From: an uncultured Succinivibrionaceae bacterium
GTDB taxonomy: Bacteria; Pseudomonadota; Gammaproteobacteria; Enterobacterales; Succinivibrionaceae
Length of the DNA: 64,000 nt
Direction of reading: 5' to 3'
NCBI GenBank assembly: GCA_949286015.1
Contig: CASEBB010000001.1
Location: forward strand, 1 to 64,000
Part shown: positions 51,886-63,379 of the stretch, piece after piece
Numbering within the stretch: the stretch's first letter is position 1
Layout: the number at the start of each line of letters is the position of its first letter
Made by a program: the position numbers and the translations under genes
The notes under the pieces: model-generated
Seen by the model: only the letters and a program-made list of their open reading frames with translations
What the model was told of the DNA's origin: nothing
Database searches by the model: none

Positions 51886-52848
51886 GCGTAGAGCGTAAGG
51901 GGAAAGGCTAAGGGCTTGGTTCTTAGCCTTTTCTTTTGTGGTGCCTTAGTGCCAAGCTGCGCCCCAACCAAAAGCGTAGCAGGGAGACGCGCCCAGAAGA
52001 CCACATCCTTAAAGAGCCTCGCGGGTGGTAAACAGCCACAACTGAAACTTAAGATGCGGCGCTGTAGCGCTTGCCTACAAGGCGTGGCGATGGAGGATGG
52101 TTCTTTTTGTAGCGTTTACCAGAATTTAGTGTGTGCTGCCAAAGGCTTACTCTCAAGCCCTTACTTAAGGGCTCACTTAAGGTTAAGGTCAAGCTGTGAG
52201 GCCTTGCCTAAGATATTTCCTCAGGCAGAGCCGTGAGTCTTTGCCAGCACATATTAGAAGGGCACAGGCAGGAGCAAACTGCCGCGTGCCACTCCTCGTT
52301 TGCCTCAGCGTCAAGGCTGTGCTGATGCTCTGCTTTGCGCTCTGGCTCTGGCCGCGAGGCCTTTTTCCTGAACGGTTTTTGCTGCGGCCCGAGATGGGGT
52401 GGGGTATGGTGTCTTCCCATGCCGTGCTTCGTTTCGAGCCGTTGTTGCTTTTAGCAGCTCATGTCTAAGCAGTGTTGCCCGCAGCCACGGGCGCGCTGTC
52501 AGATCTCACCACCAGCGAGTCTGGCGAAGCTCCCCTTTGTTAAGGGGCGCTGGCGCTAAGCCTCGTCGCGATCTGAAGTAGCTGTAGTAAGACCACAACA
52601 GGATAGGAAGAGAAAAGGCGTCGTGCGTCTATGTCCGTGAGGACAAAGGCTCCAGCGAGGACTTCTTGTAGGTGTAGGTGGTGAATGGACGTGTCATGAG
52701 GTGCGCCGGTCCAGGGCTGAGTCTTTGAGTCGGGTGGTGCAAGGGAAGCGCTTGAGCTTTTCTTGAGGCCTTTTTGCTTTTACTGGGGCCGCTACTGCCG
52801 TGGGTGTGCTTAATGAGACGTGAAATAGGTAAAGTTGTGGAATAGACC
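51886..52848. other. yajC-secD spacer with terminator
   Basis: 963 bases without a credible gene, where E. coli has a very short gap. Short plus-strand frames have no family features. It must contain a secDF promoter. Confidence 0.5.
51903..51937 (+). terminator. Terminator after yajC
   Basis: 10-bp stem AAAGGCTAAG (51903-51912) with CTTAGCCTTT (51922-51931), then TCTTTT. Confidence 0.88.
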
Positions 52849-54729
52849 GTGATTAATAAATTTCCGTGGTGGAAAAACCTCTTGGTGGCCGTGGTCATCT
52901 TGATCGGCTTTTTTTACGCCTTACCAAATCTCTATGGTGAAGACCCTGCCTTACAGGTGTCCGGTACTAACGGCAACCCTGTATCGCAAGAGGTGGCTAC
53001 GCAAGTAGAAAACCTCTTAAACAGCAAGGGGATCACTGGCCAATACGAGCTCGACGAGCAAGGTCAATTGCTGGTGCGTTTTAAGACGCTGGACGAGCAG
53101 ATTATGGCTAAGGATTTGGTGCAGGCGTACCTGGGTGATCGCTATATCACCGCATTGAACCTTGCGCCAGCAACCCCTGAGTTTATGCGCAAGCTGGGTA
53201 TGCACCCATTAAAGTTGGGTCTGGATTTACGTGGCGGTGTGCACTTCCTCATGGAAGTGGACATGGAAGAAGCCATGAAGAAAATGCGCACCCAGCTGGT
53301 ATCGGACTTACGTACCGAGCTCAGACAAAATGATCTGCGCTTGTCCGGTGCCCGCTCTGAGGGTAATGACGTGGTGATCTCATTCCGCGACAGCGAGACC
53401 CGCGATGCGGCCATGTCCTTACTGCAACGTAATCATCGTGATTTCACCTTCCAAGATTACGATGACGGCGGTCACTACTACATTCGTGCGGCGATGACGG
53501 AAGCCCGTTTATCGCAGATTCGCACTAGTGCCGTCGATCAGAACATCAACATTTTACGTAACCGTGTCAATGAATTAGGTGTGGCTGAGCCTTTAATTCA
53601 ACGTCAGGGCGCCGACCGTGTGGTTGTGGAGCTGCCTGGCGTGCAAGACACCGCCCGTGCTAAGGAGATCTTAGGCGCCACGGCTACGCTGGAATTCCGC
53701 TTAGTCGATTCCAACGCGGACTTAGGTGCGGCGATGCAGGGTCGTATTCCACCAGGAACCGAGCTGCACTATGACCGTAACGGCGCTCCTGTGGTCTTAG
53801 AAAAGCGCGTGATCTTAACCGGTGACCACATCGTGGATGCTTCCTCCTCCACTGATGAGAATGGCCGTCCTCAAGTAAACATCTCGCTGGATTCGCGCGG
53901 CGGCTCCATCATGTCCGAGTTTACTAAGGACAACATCGGTAAGCCGATGGCCACTAACTTCATCGAGTTTAAGGTGGTGGAGAATACTGATCCAAACGCC
54001 CCTAAGGTCGGTGAGCCAGGTTACAAGCCAAAGTTTAAGAAAGTAGAGCAGGTGATTAACGTCGCCACCATTCAGTCACGTCTGGGCTCTAACTTCCGTA
54101 TTACTGGTATCGATTCCTCGCGTGAGGCTCACAACTTAGCGCTGCTCTTACGTGCGGGTGCCTTAATCGCGCCTATCCAGATCGTTGAAGAGCGTACCAT
54201 TGGCCCTTCCTTAGGTCAGGAAAACATCGAAAATAGTATGCGCGCCATGCTCTACGGCTTCACGGCCTTAGGTCTGTTCATGGTGATCTACTATAAGGCC
54301 TTTGGTCTGGTGGCCAATCTGGCACTGTTCTTTAACCTCGTGCTCATTGTGGGCGTGGTGTCGATGATTCCAGGCGCGACTATGACCTTGCCTGGTATAG
54401 CCGGTATCGTGCTGACCATTGGTATGGCCGTGGATGCGAACGTGCTTATTTACGAGCGCATACGTGAGGAGCTCAGGCATGGTAGGTCGGTACAGCTAGC
54501 CATTAACGAAGGTTATGCCCGCGCCTTTGCCACCATTGCTGACTCGAACATTACATCCTTTATTACGGCATTTATCCTGTTCATGGTCGGTACAGGTGCG
54601 GTGAAGGGCTTTGCGCTGGTGCTGATGGTGGGCCTCGCCTCGTCGATGTTTACCGCAGTGACGGCCTGCCGCGCCATTGTGAATATCATTTGGGGTGGTC
54701 GCCCTAACCTCAAGACCTTAAGCATTTAA
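52849..54729 (+). CDS. secD: Protein translocase subunit SecD
   Basis: 626 residues (E. coli 615). Uses proton motive force with SecF to complete export. N-terminal membrane segment (~8-27), large periplasmic domain with [20 protein letters not shown]-like ([19 protein letters not shown]), then five C-terminal membrane segments with [19 protein letters not shown]. Starts with GTG, as does the Val/GTG start in some relatives. 13 bases before secF. Confidence 0.98.
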   Translation: MINKFPWWKNLLVAVVILIGFFYALPNLYGEDPALQVSGTNGNPVSQEVATQVENLLNSKGITGQYELDEQGQLLVRFKTLDEQIMAKDLVQAYLGDRYITALNLAPATPEFMRKLGMHPLKLGLDLRGGVHFLMEVDMEEAMKKMRTQLVSDLRTELRQNDLRLSGARSEGNDVVISFRDSETRDAAMSLLQRNHRDFTFQDYDDGGHYYIRAAMTEARLSQIRTSAVDQNINILRNRVNELGVAEPLIQRQGADRVVVELPGVQDTARAKEILGATATLEFRLVDSNADLGAAMQGRIPPGTELHYDRNGAPVVLEKRVILTGDHIVDASSSTDENGRPQVNISLDSRGGSIMSEFTKDNIGKPMATNFIEFKVVENTDPNAPKVGEPGYKPKFKKVEQVINVATIQSRLGSNFRITGIDSSREAHNLALLLRAGALIAPIQIVEERTIGPSLGQENIENSMRAMLYGFTALGLFMVIYYKAFGLVANLALFFNLVLIVGVVSMIPGATMTLPGIAGIVLTIGMAVDANVLIYERIREELRHGRSVQLAINEGYARAFATIADSNITSFITAFILFMVGTGAVKGFALVLMVGLASSMFTAVTACRAIVNIIWGGRPNLKTLSI

Positions 54730-54742
54730 GGAGCGGCCGCAG

Positions 54743-55690
54743 ATGTTACAGTTTATTAAGGACACCACCGTCATCCCTTTCATGAAGATCAAGGGCACGG
54801 TGGAAATCTTGTGCATATGCCTTGTGCTCGCTTCGATTGCCTCGATGGTGGTCAAGGGCATGAACTGGGGCCTCGACTTTACCGGCGGTATTGTGGTGGA
54901 AACCCATTACTCGCACTCCATAGCCTTGGAGGATGTGCGTAAAGCATATGCTGCCGAGGGTATTGAGGGTACAGTGCAGAACTTTGGTTCGACGCAGGAT
55001 GTGATGATCCGTGTGGCCCCAAAGGATGACCTCAATCAGCAGATCGTAACGGAGAAGATCCGCGACGCCGCCACCAAGCTCGATCCCCAGTCGCACATTA
55101 CGCGCTCTGAGTACGTGGGCCCTGCTGTAGGTGCGGAGCTGGTACAAAGCGGTATCATCGCCATTGTGGTGTCGCTGATTGCCATCTTGATCTACATTGC
55201 CTTCCGCTTTGAGTGGCGTATGGCCACGGGTGCTGTGATCTCGCTGGCTTACGACGTGATCGTGGTGCTGGGCGTGTTCTCGTTTTGGCAGATTGAGTAC
55301 GACTTAACGGTGTTGGCCGCCGTGCTGACGGTGTTAGGTTACTCTCTGAACGATAAGATCGTGGTGTTCGATCGTATTCGTGAAAACGCGAGCAAGCTGC
55401 CACGTGACTTTACGATGGATCACCTCTTTGACGTGTCGTTAACGCAGACGCTGGCTCGTACTATAATCACCTCGGGTACGACGCTGATCACCGTGTTATC
55501 GCTGTTAATCTTTGGCGGTGACATGATTTTCGGCTTCTCGCTGGCGCTGACGATTGGTATCGTCTTTGGTACGATCTCCTCGATTTACGTGGCATCGACA
55601 TGGGCTCTGCTGCTGAAGATCGAGCGTAAGAATCTGATTCCAAAGAAGATCGACAAAAAGGAAATCGAGATGGAGAGCATGGAGGACTAA
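54743..55690 (+). CDS. secF: Protein translocase subunit SecF
   Basis: 315 residues (E. coli 323). Six membrane segments; GLDFTGGIVVETHYS, LTVLGYSLNDKIVVFDRIREN and the TSGTTLITVLSLLIFGG stretch are typical. Forms the SecDF complex with SecD. Preceded by AAGGAG; a terminator follows. Confidence 0.98.
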   Translation: MLQFIKDTTVIPFMKIKGTVEILCICLVLASIASMVVKGMNWGLDFTGGIVVETHYSHSIALEDVRKAYAAEGIEGTVQNFGSTQDVMIRVAPKDDLNQQIVTEKIRDAATKLDPQSHITRSEYVGPAVGAELVQSGIIAIVVSLIAILIYIAFRFEWRMATGAVISLAYDVIVVLGVFSFWQIEYDLTVLAAVLTVLGYSLNDKIVVFDRIRENASKLPRDFTMDHLFDVSLTQTLARTIITSGTTLITVLSLLIFGGDMIFGFSLALTIGIVFGTISSIYVASTWALLLKIERKNLIPKKIDKKEIEMESMED

Positions 55691-55773
55691 GCCCTCTGTT
55701 AGCTCCATACAGATTGAGGCTAAGCGCGATTACGCCGCCGCACGGCTTAGAGCGTAGCCGCGCTGGCCTGTGC

Positions 55774-55817
55774 AAAATCCCAGACTTGCAGCGATGCAGG
55801 TGCTGGGATTTTTTGTT
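55774..55817 (+). terminator. Terminator of secDF
   Basis: 10-bp stem AAAATCCCAG (55774-55783) with CTGGGATTTT (55803-55812), then TTGTTTT. Confidence 0.92.
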
Positions 55818-56217
55818 TTGCGGGAGAAGAGATGCGGCCTAAAGAGGTGTGGGCGCATGGTGAGAGATATCAAGAGTAGGTAGCCTCAAAGCGCCTCGGT
55901 GCCTTATCTCGAGAGTAGCGCCTGAGCAAACTACTCTCAGGGTAAGACACCTGCTTGTAGGCAGTTACCACCGTTGAGATTTGCTGTTTTGGATACTCAA
56001 GAGCAAGATGCAGCGCCACGGCATGAGGGGAACGGTAAGGACAATAGAGCTCAGGGTACAGATGCGGGCTGCGGCCAGATGGTGTTGCGGAGGCGGCGGC
56101 TAAAGGCAGAAGAAAAGGTAGGGTAGGGTATGGTAGGGAAGAGTAAGGAGGGGTAGGGGGAAGCGTAGAGCTTGGTTGGGCAAAGGAATGAGCAACCACT
56201 TAGGTTCTGGCGCCCAG
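55818..56217. other. Convergent secF/smpB region
   Basis: No gene. Carries a G-run segment at 56117-56160. Confidence 0.5.
56117..56160 (+). other. Possible G-quadruplex
   Basis: Five runs of three or more G (GGG, GGG, GGG, GGGG, GGGGG) are separated by 2, 7, 11 and 2 bases in TAGGG-like repeats. Four runs could form an intramolecular quadruplex. Confidence 0.45.
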
Positions 56218-56269
56218 AAAAAATCCCAAAGCCCACCACGTCTTTTGCCCGTGGCGGACTTCGGGATTT
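56218..56269 (-). terminator. Terminator of smpB
   Basis: 20-base arms at 56221-56240 and 56250-56269 pair nearly perfectly, followed on the minus strand by a run of U. About 57 bases past the smpB stop. Confidence 0.92.
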
Positions 56270-56325
56270 GCGATTGAAGAGGACAGTCGTGTGTGCAGGT
56301 CGAGGCAAACAACACGATCTACGCA

Positions 56326-56808
56326 TTAAATCGCCTTTTTCATGACGCGCTCTTTCTCGCGCTGCCACTGACGCTCTTTAATGGCATCACGCTTGTCGTG
56401 CTCTTGCTTACCACGAGCAAGACCAATCTCAAGCTTGGCCCATGAGCCCTTCCAATAGAGCTTGAGCGGCATAATGGTATAGCCTGAGCGCTGCGATTGA
56501 CCCATGAGCTTGTTAATCTCACGGCGATTCATAAGCAGCGTGCGGGTGCGCGTTGGATCGGCCACCACAAAGGCACAAGAGGTCTTGAGGGGATTAATGG
56601 TCGCACCCAAGAGTAAAAGCTGACTGTCCTTGACCGTAACGTAAGCTTCGGAGATGTTAGCCTTACCAGCACGCAGGGACTTTACTTCCCAGCCCTGTAA
56701 GGACAAACCAGCTTCGTAGCGGTCTTCAATAAAGTAGTCGTGGGTGGCACGGCGGTTAACCGCGATGACCGACCCAGTGTTGGTCTTTTTCTTGTTCTTA
56801 CCAGCCAT
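56326..56808 (-). CDS. smpB: SsrA-binding protein SmpB
   Basis: 160 residues (E. coli 160). Binds tmRNA and brings it to stalled ribosomes for trans-translation. NRRATHDYFIEDRYEAGLSLQGWEVKSLRAGKANI and YTIMPLKLYWKGSWAKLEIGLARGK are typical, with a basic C-terminal tail. ATG at 56808 follows GAGGAAC; a ten-codon extension is unlikely. The tmRNA gene, often adjacent, is not found here. Confidence 0.98.
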   Translation of the reverse strand: MAGKNKKKTNTGSVIAVNRRATHDYFIEDRYEAGLSLQGWEVKSLRAGKANISEAYVTVKDSQLLLLGATINPLKTSCAFVVADPTRTRTLLMNRREINKLMGQSQRSGYTIMPLKLYWKGSWAKLEIGLARGKQEHDKRDAIKERQWQREKERVMKKAI

Positions 56809-57632
56809 ATGTTCCTCAAAAAAGGCAAGAAGAGACAAAACCCCAGTGGAAGGTGCCTAAAAGCAGGTGCCTTAGAGCAAGTGCTGAAAAGCAGGAGCTT
56901 CCTTTGGTGAGGACACTAAGTGAGTTTCACCCACTGCGGTGCAGATGTTAGCAGAGGCTCTGGGGAAAAGCCACAGAGAAGCAGAGGCAAAGAGGGTAAC
57001 ACTTTTGGTATTGTGCAGTAAGATTCTCGGTGTGCGTCTGCGCCATAAAGGCGGCTCTGTGTTGCTATTTTGCTGATTTAATGGCACGCAAAATGCGAAG
57101 TCCAAGGGATTTTGCGTGGGTGCTCTGTCCTGCAAAAGGCACTTTGCAGTCCCCTTGCGCCGTAGCTTTCCTTGCTACCAATGCCGTATTTGCCGCATTG
57201 CTGACAGCTTCTTGCTAAGATTTTTTAGCTAGTGCTCAGGATTAGGGAAGCAGGGTGCTAATATGGCGCATACATAGCAGTGGTCGCTCCTTAGCATCTA
57301 AGTCAACTACGTGCTAAGTTTGCGCAAAGCGAAGCGAGCTCACAACAGCTAAGCTTGCAGCCCGCGAAGCTAGCAAACCGCTAAGTTAGCGGAGTGTTAG
57401 TGGTCACTGCCACAACTTCACTTACAGATTACGCTCACCACTTCCCAAAGTAATCACTTCTGCAAGGCTCACCCTCACTACCATTGCTGCTACTTGCTGT
57501 AGGCACCGTGGTGGGTAGCCCTTGGTGATAACTCCCCTTTCTTCATCGTAGCTTTGGCTGTATATCGCAGTTTGTGCTCATCAAAAGCACCTGCATATAA
57601 GCAGCTTGGGGCCACACGTTTAGGGCTTGAGA
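56809..57632. other. Divergent smpB/receptor region
   Basis: 824 bases with no gene. A perfect small hairpin (CCGCTAA/TTAGCGG region at ~57379-57393) is present. I searched for a sigma-28 promoter for the chemoreceptor gene and saw none that convinces. Confidence 0.45.
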
Positions 57633-59441
57633 ATGGATACTAACGCACCAGCAGCATCTGAGCAGAACATAGCTCCTAACCCTGCTTCTGCTTCGCAGTC
57701 AGCGCAGCAGCAAGCGAGTGGTGGTGTGCACGACATGTCCCCAGACGTGGACTTAGCACGGCCGCACATGCCGTTCTTCTCCTCGCTGTTTAAGCTGCGC
57801 TTCCGCGACATGTCGATCATACACCGTCTCTACCTGTGTGTCGGCATCAGCTTTTTGCTCTTCTTTATTGCCACTTTTGCGGTCTTCTTTATTACGCAAT
57901 CGCAGGTGGACTCTACTTTAACCTCGCGCTCGACCTTAAGCAGCGTGTTAAAGCAGTCTGACCACTTAAGCGATGACATCCTCGTTTTAGAGGATAGCGT
58001 GCACCGTCTCTTAGTCGCGCAGAAGTCAAGCCCTGCCCAAGAGAACGAGGTCAATAACGTCCTCAAAAAGCTGCAAACAGATTTCGCCGATCTGCGTACC
58101 TTAGTGCAGGGGCTGGATAATGGTCAGTTAAAGACCGACCTGCAAAGCAAGTATTTCCCTGAGATCTCTACCTTCTTAAACAACATGCAGCGCACGTCCT
58201 CGGAGCTTTTAAACTGCTACGTGGGCGATCACGATCGTGCGGTGAAGCTGGCTTACGAGCAATCGACCTCCTATAGCATCCCTGCCTTATATGACATGCG
58301 GCAGATGATCAATGAGGTGGGTGACCGCTTAATGGTCAAGCAAAATGCTACCAATCAAGTGCTGCGTTGGGTGCAGTACCTGCTCTTTATTGGTCTGGGC
58401 ATTTCCTTGTGCGTCATCGTGCTCACCAATATCACCATTCGTCATTCGCTGCGCCAAGATACGGGCGTGCTGATTAAGCGCCTGCTGTCGATGGCTAAGG
58501 GTGACTTAAGTACCAAGGTTGCACTGCAAGCCAAGGATGAGATTGGTTCCATTGGTCGCTTAGTTGACTACGTGGTCGATAACACCAGTGGCACGCTCCT
58601 CATGATGAAGAACGACGTCGATAAGCTCTACGAGATGGTCAACACCAATCGTAAGTCGATTGATGCCACTAATGAGGCTATTTCGGTACAGCGTAATACG
58701 GCGCAGAATGTGGCCGAGGCTACCTCAGAGATGGAGAACTCAGTAGAAAAGGTTACTGAGTTTGCCAAGTCGACCTTAAGCGAGGTGAAGAACGCCGAAG
58801 AGGCCTCTGATACCTGCCGTCGCACTATGCAGGACAACATCACCACCACGCACACCCTCTCTGACCGTCTGCGTGCCTCCTCTGAGGCCATTAACAAGAT
58901 TCACATGATGAGCTCGCAAATCGAGTCCATTGTGAAGACCATTGCGGACATTGCCGATCAGACTAACTTGCTGGCCTTAAACGCCACCATTGAGTCGGCC
59001 CGTGCCGGTGAGTCCGGTCGTGGCTTTGCCATTGTGGCAGATGAGATTCGTGAGCTGGCCATTAAGACAGCTAAGTCCACGCAAGAGGTGAGCAACACCA
59101 TTAGCTTGCTGGAGAAGGCCGTGACCAACTCCGTGAACGTGATGGCGGCGTGCGAGGGCGAAATGGACAACTCGCTGCAACAGAGCTCGCGTGCTAACTC
59201 CTCGATTGAGGAGATTATGGGCATTATTGCCACCATTTCGGACATGTCTGAGCAGATTGTGCAGTCCTGCCAGATGCAGACGAGCTCGGCCTCAGAGATC
59301 AACCAGAGTATTGCTCACATCTCGCGCCTTGCTGAGGACAGCTACGACCAGATGTCCGAGCTGCAATCTAACATGCACGCCTTAAACGACTTAGCGACGA
59401 ATCAGGCTGCGGTGTTAGGCAAGTTCCAGCTTAAGCAATAG
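57633..59441 (+). CDS. Methyl-accepting chemotaxis protein
   Basis: 602 residues. A polar N-terminal extension of ~60 residues precedes the first membrane segment (~64-88). A ~155-residue periplasmic domain, probably a helical bundle, follows, then a second membrane segment (~245-268), HAMP and a long signalling coiled coil. The tip, [35 protein letters not shown], is the CheA/CheW contact. There is no C-terminal CheR-binding pentapeptide. Ligand unknown. The ATG at 57633 is chosen over a TTG two codons earlier. No other chemotaxis genes are in the window. Confidence 0.95.
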   Translation: MDTNAPAASEQNIAPNPASASQSAQQQASGGVHDMSPDVDLARPHMPFFSSLFKLRFRDMSIIHRLYLCVGISFLLFFIATFAVFFITQSQVDSTLTSRSTLSSVLKQSDHLSDDILVLEDSVHRLLVAQKSSPAQENEVNNVLKKLQTDFADLRTLVQGLDNGQLKTDLQSKYFPEISTFLNNMQRTSSELLNCYVGDHDRAVKLAYEQSTSYSIPALYDMRQMINEVGDRLMVKQNATNQVLRWVQYLLFIGLGISLCVIVLTNITIRHSLRQDTGVLIKRLLSMAKGDLSTKVALQAKDEIGSIGRLVDYVVDNTSGTLLMMKNDVDKLYEMVNTNRKSIDATNEAISVQRNTAQNVAEATSEMENSVEKVTEFAKSTLSEVKNAEEASDTCRRTMQDNITTTHTLSDRLRASSEAINKIHMMSSQIESIVKTIADIADQTNLLALNATIESARAGESGRGFAIVADEIRELAIKTAKSTQEVSNTISLLEKAVTNSVNVMAACEGEMDNSLQQSSRANSSIEEIMGIIATISDMSEQIVQSCQMQTSSASEINQSIAHISRLAEDSYDQMSELQSNMHALNDLATNQAAVLGKFQLKQ

Positions 59442-59774
59442 GCCGTAGGGCAGGTAGCACTGTCCATACAGTGCTGCGTTCCCTGACAAGTTTAGACAAA
59501 AACCGAAGCGGCAAAGGGGCTGCGTGGTAAGTGTCTGTCACTTTCTGCCAGCCCCTTAGTCTTGAGGTAATGGCAAGATAGCGGGGGGACGCCATGACCA
59601 TGACCACGATAGCGGTAACGCCACGATGCTGCGAGTAGGGCCGCCGCACCACGGCTCCACAGCATAAAATCAGCCTTGCACCGCCCCCTCTTTTGTGGCA
59701 AAATTCTCCACCGCGTTTACCCCCGCTGAGTTTGTGATCGGCGTTGGGCGCATTTCTTTCACAAAGGATTTATC
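59442..59774. other. rpsO upstream region
   Basis: No gene seen. It should contain the rpsO promoter, but no clear hexamers are recognisable. Confidence 0.4.
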
Positions 59775-60041
59775 ATGTTAACTACCGAGCAAAAGGCTAA
59801 GATCGTCGCCGAATTCGGCCGTGGCCAAAACGACACTGGCTCCCCAGAGGTGCAAATCGCTTTACTGACCTACCGTATCGCTGATTTACAGCCTCACTTC
59901 CAGCAAAATAAGAAGGATCACCACTCTCGTCGTGGCCTCTTACGCATGGTTGCTCAGCGTCGTAATCTCTTAGACTACTTAAAGTCCAAGGATCACGAGC
60001 GCTACTTAGCCATTGTGGATAAGTTAAAGCTCCGTCGCTAG
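59775..60041 (+). CDS. rpsO: 30S ribosomal protein S15
   Basis: 88 residues (E. coli 89). Binds the three-way junction of 16S r[24 protein letters not shown] and [25 protein letters not shown] are typical. AAAGGA precedes the ATG. Followed by a terminator and then pnp, as in E. coli. Confidence 0.99.
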   Translation: MLTTEQKAKIVAEFGRGQNDTGSPEVQIALLTYRIADLQPHFQQNKKDHHSRRGLLRMVAQRRNLLDYLKSKDHERYLAIVDKLKLRR

Positions 60042-60082
60042 GCTTTATTAGCGGCAAGACCAGCCATCACCATGGCTGGCAT

Positions 60083-60112
60083 AAAAAGGGCGACTTTGAG
60101 GTCGCCTTTTTT
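60083..60112 (+). terminator. Terminator of rpsO
   Basis: Stem AAAAGG(G)CGAC with GTCGCCTTTT, one bulged G, followed by Ts. A further hairpin (CCAGCCAT/ATGGCTGG, 60060-60079) sits just before. Confidence 0.88.
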
Positions 60113-60196
60113 ATTGGTCGCAAGTAAAACGTAAGAGCTCACCACTCTTGGGGGTTTTTGCGCTGCTATCCCCTGCCTTTTAGTACGCATATCGCA

Positions 60197-60202
60197 TATA
60201 AT
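60197..60202 (+). promoter_or_regulatory. Possible pnp promoter (-10)
   Basis: TATAAT with TGCCTT 17 bases upstream (60174-60179). It would give pnp a leader of about 700 bases. Confidence 0.45.
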
Positions 60203-60226
60203 TAGCGATTAGCCTGTGCACACCAG

Positions 60227-60522
60227 CTTTAATTGCAAGCAATTAAAGTTGTGAAAGAAGCTGATAAATATCGGCTTTTTGCTGAGGCACAGACGTAGAT
60301 CAGCGTCAGCTTGAGAAGCTTGGTGCTCTCAAGCGGAGAAGAATCCTAGCCATCTGCTAGGGGCGAACTTATAAGCTCTCGCTCATGGTGCTGTCTTGTA
60401 CCACAAGCTTTAAGGGACGCGCCTTAAGGCCTCAATCCCTGCGCATGGTCTACAATACCGGTTTCTTTATTGATGATGTTTAGGTCCAAAAATCAAACAG
60501 CGCCACGCTAAAAAAGCGTGGC
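60227..60522 (+). promoter_or_regulatory. Hairpin-rich pnp leader
   Basis: Several perfect stems: CTTTAATTGC/GCAATTAAAG with a two-base loop (60227-60248), CCTAGC/GCTAGG (60346-60362) and GCCACGCT/AGCGTGGC with an A5 loop (60502-60522). In E. coli, RNase III cuts a leader stem and PNPase then represses its own mRNA. An equivalent system is plausible here. Confidence 0.5.
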
Positions 60523-60907
60523 TGGCAGCGGATACTAAGCCCGCGTAAGTCCCTCCTGCCTTTTTGACGCAGGTGCGTGCTCTGAAGATAGTGCGCTACT
60601 TACGATGGCGTAGATCCTTTACACCTCTAAGGCCAATAAGGCCAATGCAATGCCCTCCTTACCCAGAGTCCAGCAGGTGCTGGTAGGTAAGTGACCGCAC
60701 TAAAGATCAGCTTTCTTTTGGTACGAGGTTATACGCTGCGCGCTGTGCTGTTTGCTGCTGCACGGGTGTTAGGCTCTGGCGTCAAAGGCCAACGTAAGTT
60801 TTAAGCACTTGCGTTGCGCTCATGGCTGCCGCTGGTCTCCCTCTCCCTGCTTGAGGCTTTGCGGAACTTACACGTCACGTTGCAGTAATTTAGGGACGGA
60901 GATCTTA

Positions 60908-63199
60908 ATGAATTTAACGCCTATCACCCGCACCTTTAAGTATGGTCGTCATACCGTTACTTTAGAAACAGGTGCTATTGGTCGTCAGGCAGACTCGGCG
61001 GTACTCGCTTCCATGGACGACACCACGGTGCTGGCCACGGTGGTGTGCAATCGTAAGGAGCCAGACGAGAGCCGTGATTTCTTCCCGCTTACCGTTAATT
61101 ACCAAGAGCGTGCTTACGCTGCTGGTAAGATCCCAGTAAGCTTCTTCCGTCGTGAGGGCCGCGCCAGCGAGGGTGAGACCTTAATCGCTCGCCTCATTGA
61201 CCGTCCAATGCGCCCTCTGTTCCCTGATGGCTTCTATCACGATGTGCAGGTCGTGGTGACCGTGATGTCGGCTAACCCAGAGGTGCCAACAGACATCATC
61301 TCCATTATTGCGGCGTCGGCGGCTTTAGCTACCTCCGGTCTGCCATGGGGCGGCCCATTAGGTGCCGCACGTGTCGGTTACATCGACAATCAGTACGTCT
61401 TAAACCCAATCACCTCCGAGCAAGCTCGCTCTGACTTAGACCTCGTGGTCGCCGGTACCGATAAGGCCGTGGTCATGGTGGAGTCTGAGGCTAATATCCT
61501 GCCTGAGGACGTGATGCTGGGCGCCGTGATGTACGGCTATGAGCAACAGCAGAGCGTGATCAATGAGATCAAGGCCTTTAAGGAGCAGGTCAATCGCCCA
61601 GTGTGGGATTGGCACAAGGCTCCAGAGGACGAAGAGCTCTTACAGACTGTGCAGGACTTAGCCCGCGAGGACATCGGTCAGGCTTTCTACATCGTCGATA
61701 AGCTCGAGCGTCAAGAACGCTTAGAGAGCATCAAAGACACCGTCACCGAGAAGGTGACTGCGATGAAGGAAGAGTGGGCGGAAAAGCAAAACAAGATCGC
61801 CAACATCCTCTTTGAGTTAGAGCGCACCACCGTCCGTGAGCGTATCTTAGCCGGTGAAAAGCGTATCGACGGCCGTACCTTACGTATGATCCGTCCTATC
61901 ACCGTCGCTACGGGCATCCTGCCACGTGTGCACGGCTCAGCTTTATTCACTCGTGGTGAGACGCAGGCTATTGCCACCTGCACCTTAGGCTCTGAGCGTG
62001 ATGCCCAGACCTTGGAGGATATGACCGGCACCCGTACCGATCGCTTCATTCTGCACTACAACTTCCCACCATACTGTGTGGGTGAGACCGGCATCATTGG
62101 TTCGCCAAAGCGTCGTGAGATTGGTCACGGCCGTTTAGCGAAGCGTGCTTTACGTGCGGTGCTGCCAGATCAGGATAAGTTCCCATACACCATCCGTGTG
62201 GTCTCGGAGATCACTGAGTCCAATGGCTCGTCCTCGATGGCCTCTGTCTGCGGTGGTTCCTTAGCTTTATTTGCTGCCGGTGTGCCTTGCAAGGCTGCGG
62301 TTGCTGGTATCGCTATGGGCTTGGTGAAGGAAGGCGATCGCGTCGCCGTCTTAACCGACATCATGGGCGATGAGGATCACTTAGGTGATATGGACTTTAA
62401 GGTTGCTGGTACCGCTGAAGGCGTCACTGCCTTACAGATGGATATCAAGACCGACGGTATCACCCGTGAGATCATGCAGCAGGCCTTAACTGATGCCCAC
62501 GCTGCTCGTATCCACCTCTTAAAGATCATGTGCTCGGCTATGCCAGAGCCAGCTGCTGAGCTGTCGCCATTTGCCCCACGCGTGGTGGTGATCCACATCA
62601 AGCCAGAGAAGGTGAAGGATGTGATTGGTAAGGGTGGTGCGAACATTCGCAGCATCCAAACTGACACCAACACCTCCATTGAGTTAAACGATGACGGCGC
62701 GGTGAGCATCGCCGCTATTTCTGAGGCTGATGCCAAGGCTGCGATCAAGCGCATTCAGGACTTAACGGCTGAAGTTGAGGTCAATCAGGACTACACGGGT
62801 ACCGTAGTGCGTATCACTGATTTTGGTGCCTTTGTGAACATCCTGCCAGGCCGTGACGGCTTAGTGCACGTTTCCGAGATTGCTAACGAGCGTGTTGACC
62901 ACGTGTCTGACTACCTGCGCGTGGGTGATACCGTGCGTGTGCGCTGCTTAGCTGTGGATAAGGACACGGGCCGTATCCGCTTATCGATTCGTGCGTGCTT
63001 AAACGAGGAAGCTGAGCAGGAAGCGGCGGCTAAGGCGGCTAAGCAGGCTGCTGCGGAGCAAGAGGAGCAGGAGGCTTTAGCTGAGGACTCCTACGATACC
63101 GCCAGCGAGAATGAGGAGTACAGCGCTAATGAGGAGCGCGCTGAGCGCGCTGAGCGTAGCGATGAGGATGAGGGCCCATACGCCCACAGCCCACGCTAA
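60908..63199 (+). CDS. pnp: Polyribonucleotide nucleotidyltransferase (PNPase)
   Basis: 763 residues (E. coli 711). Phosphorolytic 3'-5' exoribonuclease of the degradosome. Two RNase PH domains (with [28 protein letters not shown] and [17 protein letters not shown]), KH domain ([21 protein letters not shown], ~560-580) and S1 domain ([30 protein letters not shown], ~628-658). The C-terminal ~65 residues are an Ala/Glu-rich acidic extension. ATG at 60908 follows GGAG; an upstream 33-codon extension is non-coding. Confidence 0.98.
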   Translation: MNLTPITRTFKYGRHTVTLETGAIGRQADSAVLASMDDTTVLATVVCNRKEPDESRDFFPLTVNYQERAYAAGKIPVSFFRREGRASEGETLIARLIDRPMRPLFPDGFYHDVQVVVTVMSANPEVPTDIISIIAASAALATSGLPWGGPLGAARVGYIDNQYVLNPITSEQARSDLDLVVAGTDKAVVMVESEANILPEDVMLGAVMYGYEQQQSVINEIKAFKEQVNRPVWDWHKAPEDEELLQTVQDLAREDIGQAFYIVDKLERQERLESIKDTVTEKVTAMKEEWAEKQNKIANILFELERTTVRERILAGEKRIDGRTLRMIRPITVATGILPRVHGSALFTRGETQAIATCTLGSERDAQTLEDMTGTRTDRFILHYNFPPYCVGETGIIGSPKRREIGHGRLAKRALRAVLPDQDKFPYTIRVVSEITESNGSSSMASVCGGSLALFAAGVPCKAAVAGIAMGLVKEGDRVAVLTDIMGDEDHLGDMDFKVAGTAEGVTALQMDIKTDGITREIMQQALTDAHAARIHLLKIMCSAMPEPAAELSPFAPRVVVIHIKPEKVKDVIGKGGANIRSIQTDTNTSIELNDDGAVSIAAISEADAKAAIKRIQDLTAEVEVNQDYTGTVVRITDFGAFVNILPGRDGLVHVSEIANERVDHVSDYLRVGDTVRVRCLAVDKDTGRIRLSIRACLNEEAEQEAAAKAAKQAAAEQEEQEALAEDSYDTASENEEYSANEERAERAERSDEDEGPYAHSPR

Positions 63200-63242
63200 T
63201 AGCGACCTGACTCTATCTTAAGTGCGGCCTTGGGCCGCGCTC

Positions 63243-63297
63243 ACCCCAGCTGTGTCATCACCTTAATGTGAGGATGCACTGGGGTTTGTTGTTTTTG
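63243..63297 (+). terminator. Terminator of pnp
   Basis: ACCCCAG (63243-63249) pairs with CTGGGGT (63279-63285) around a partly paired inner stem, followed by TTGTTGTTTTT. A small hairpin GCGGCC/GGCCGC precedes it. Confidence 0.85.
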
Positions 63298-63363
63298 CTC
63301 TCGCAGCGGCAGCTGCAGCGCCGCTTGTTTAGGGGCTAAAGCGATCAGCTCATAATTATATTT

Positions 63364-63379
63364 TATTTCACGTGAAACA
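63364..63379. promoter_or_regulatory. parS-like site
   Basis: TATTTCACGTGAAACA matches the ParB-binding consensus TGTTTCACGTGAAACA at 15 of 16 positions. Intergenic. Such sites usually lie in the origin-proximal part of the chromosome and serve segregation. Confidence 0.7.

Noticed and set aside
51916-52468. Small frames in the yajC-secD gap
   Set aside because: Arg/Cys/Leu-rich with no signal, motif or good start; the first begins inside the yajC terminator.
57301-57340. Sigma-28 promoter for the chemoreceptor
   Set aside because: A TAAGTTT sequence is present but the -10 half does not match and it lies about 300 bases from the start.
56839-57620. tmRNA gene next to smpB
   Set aside because: Neither the conserved 5' end nor a tag-peptide frame could be found.
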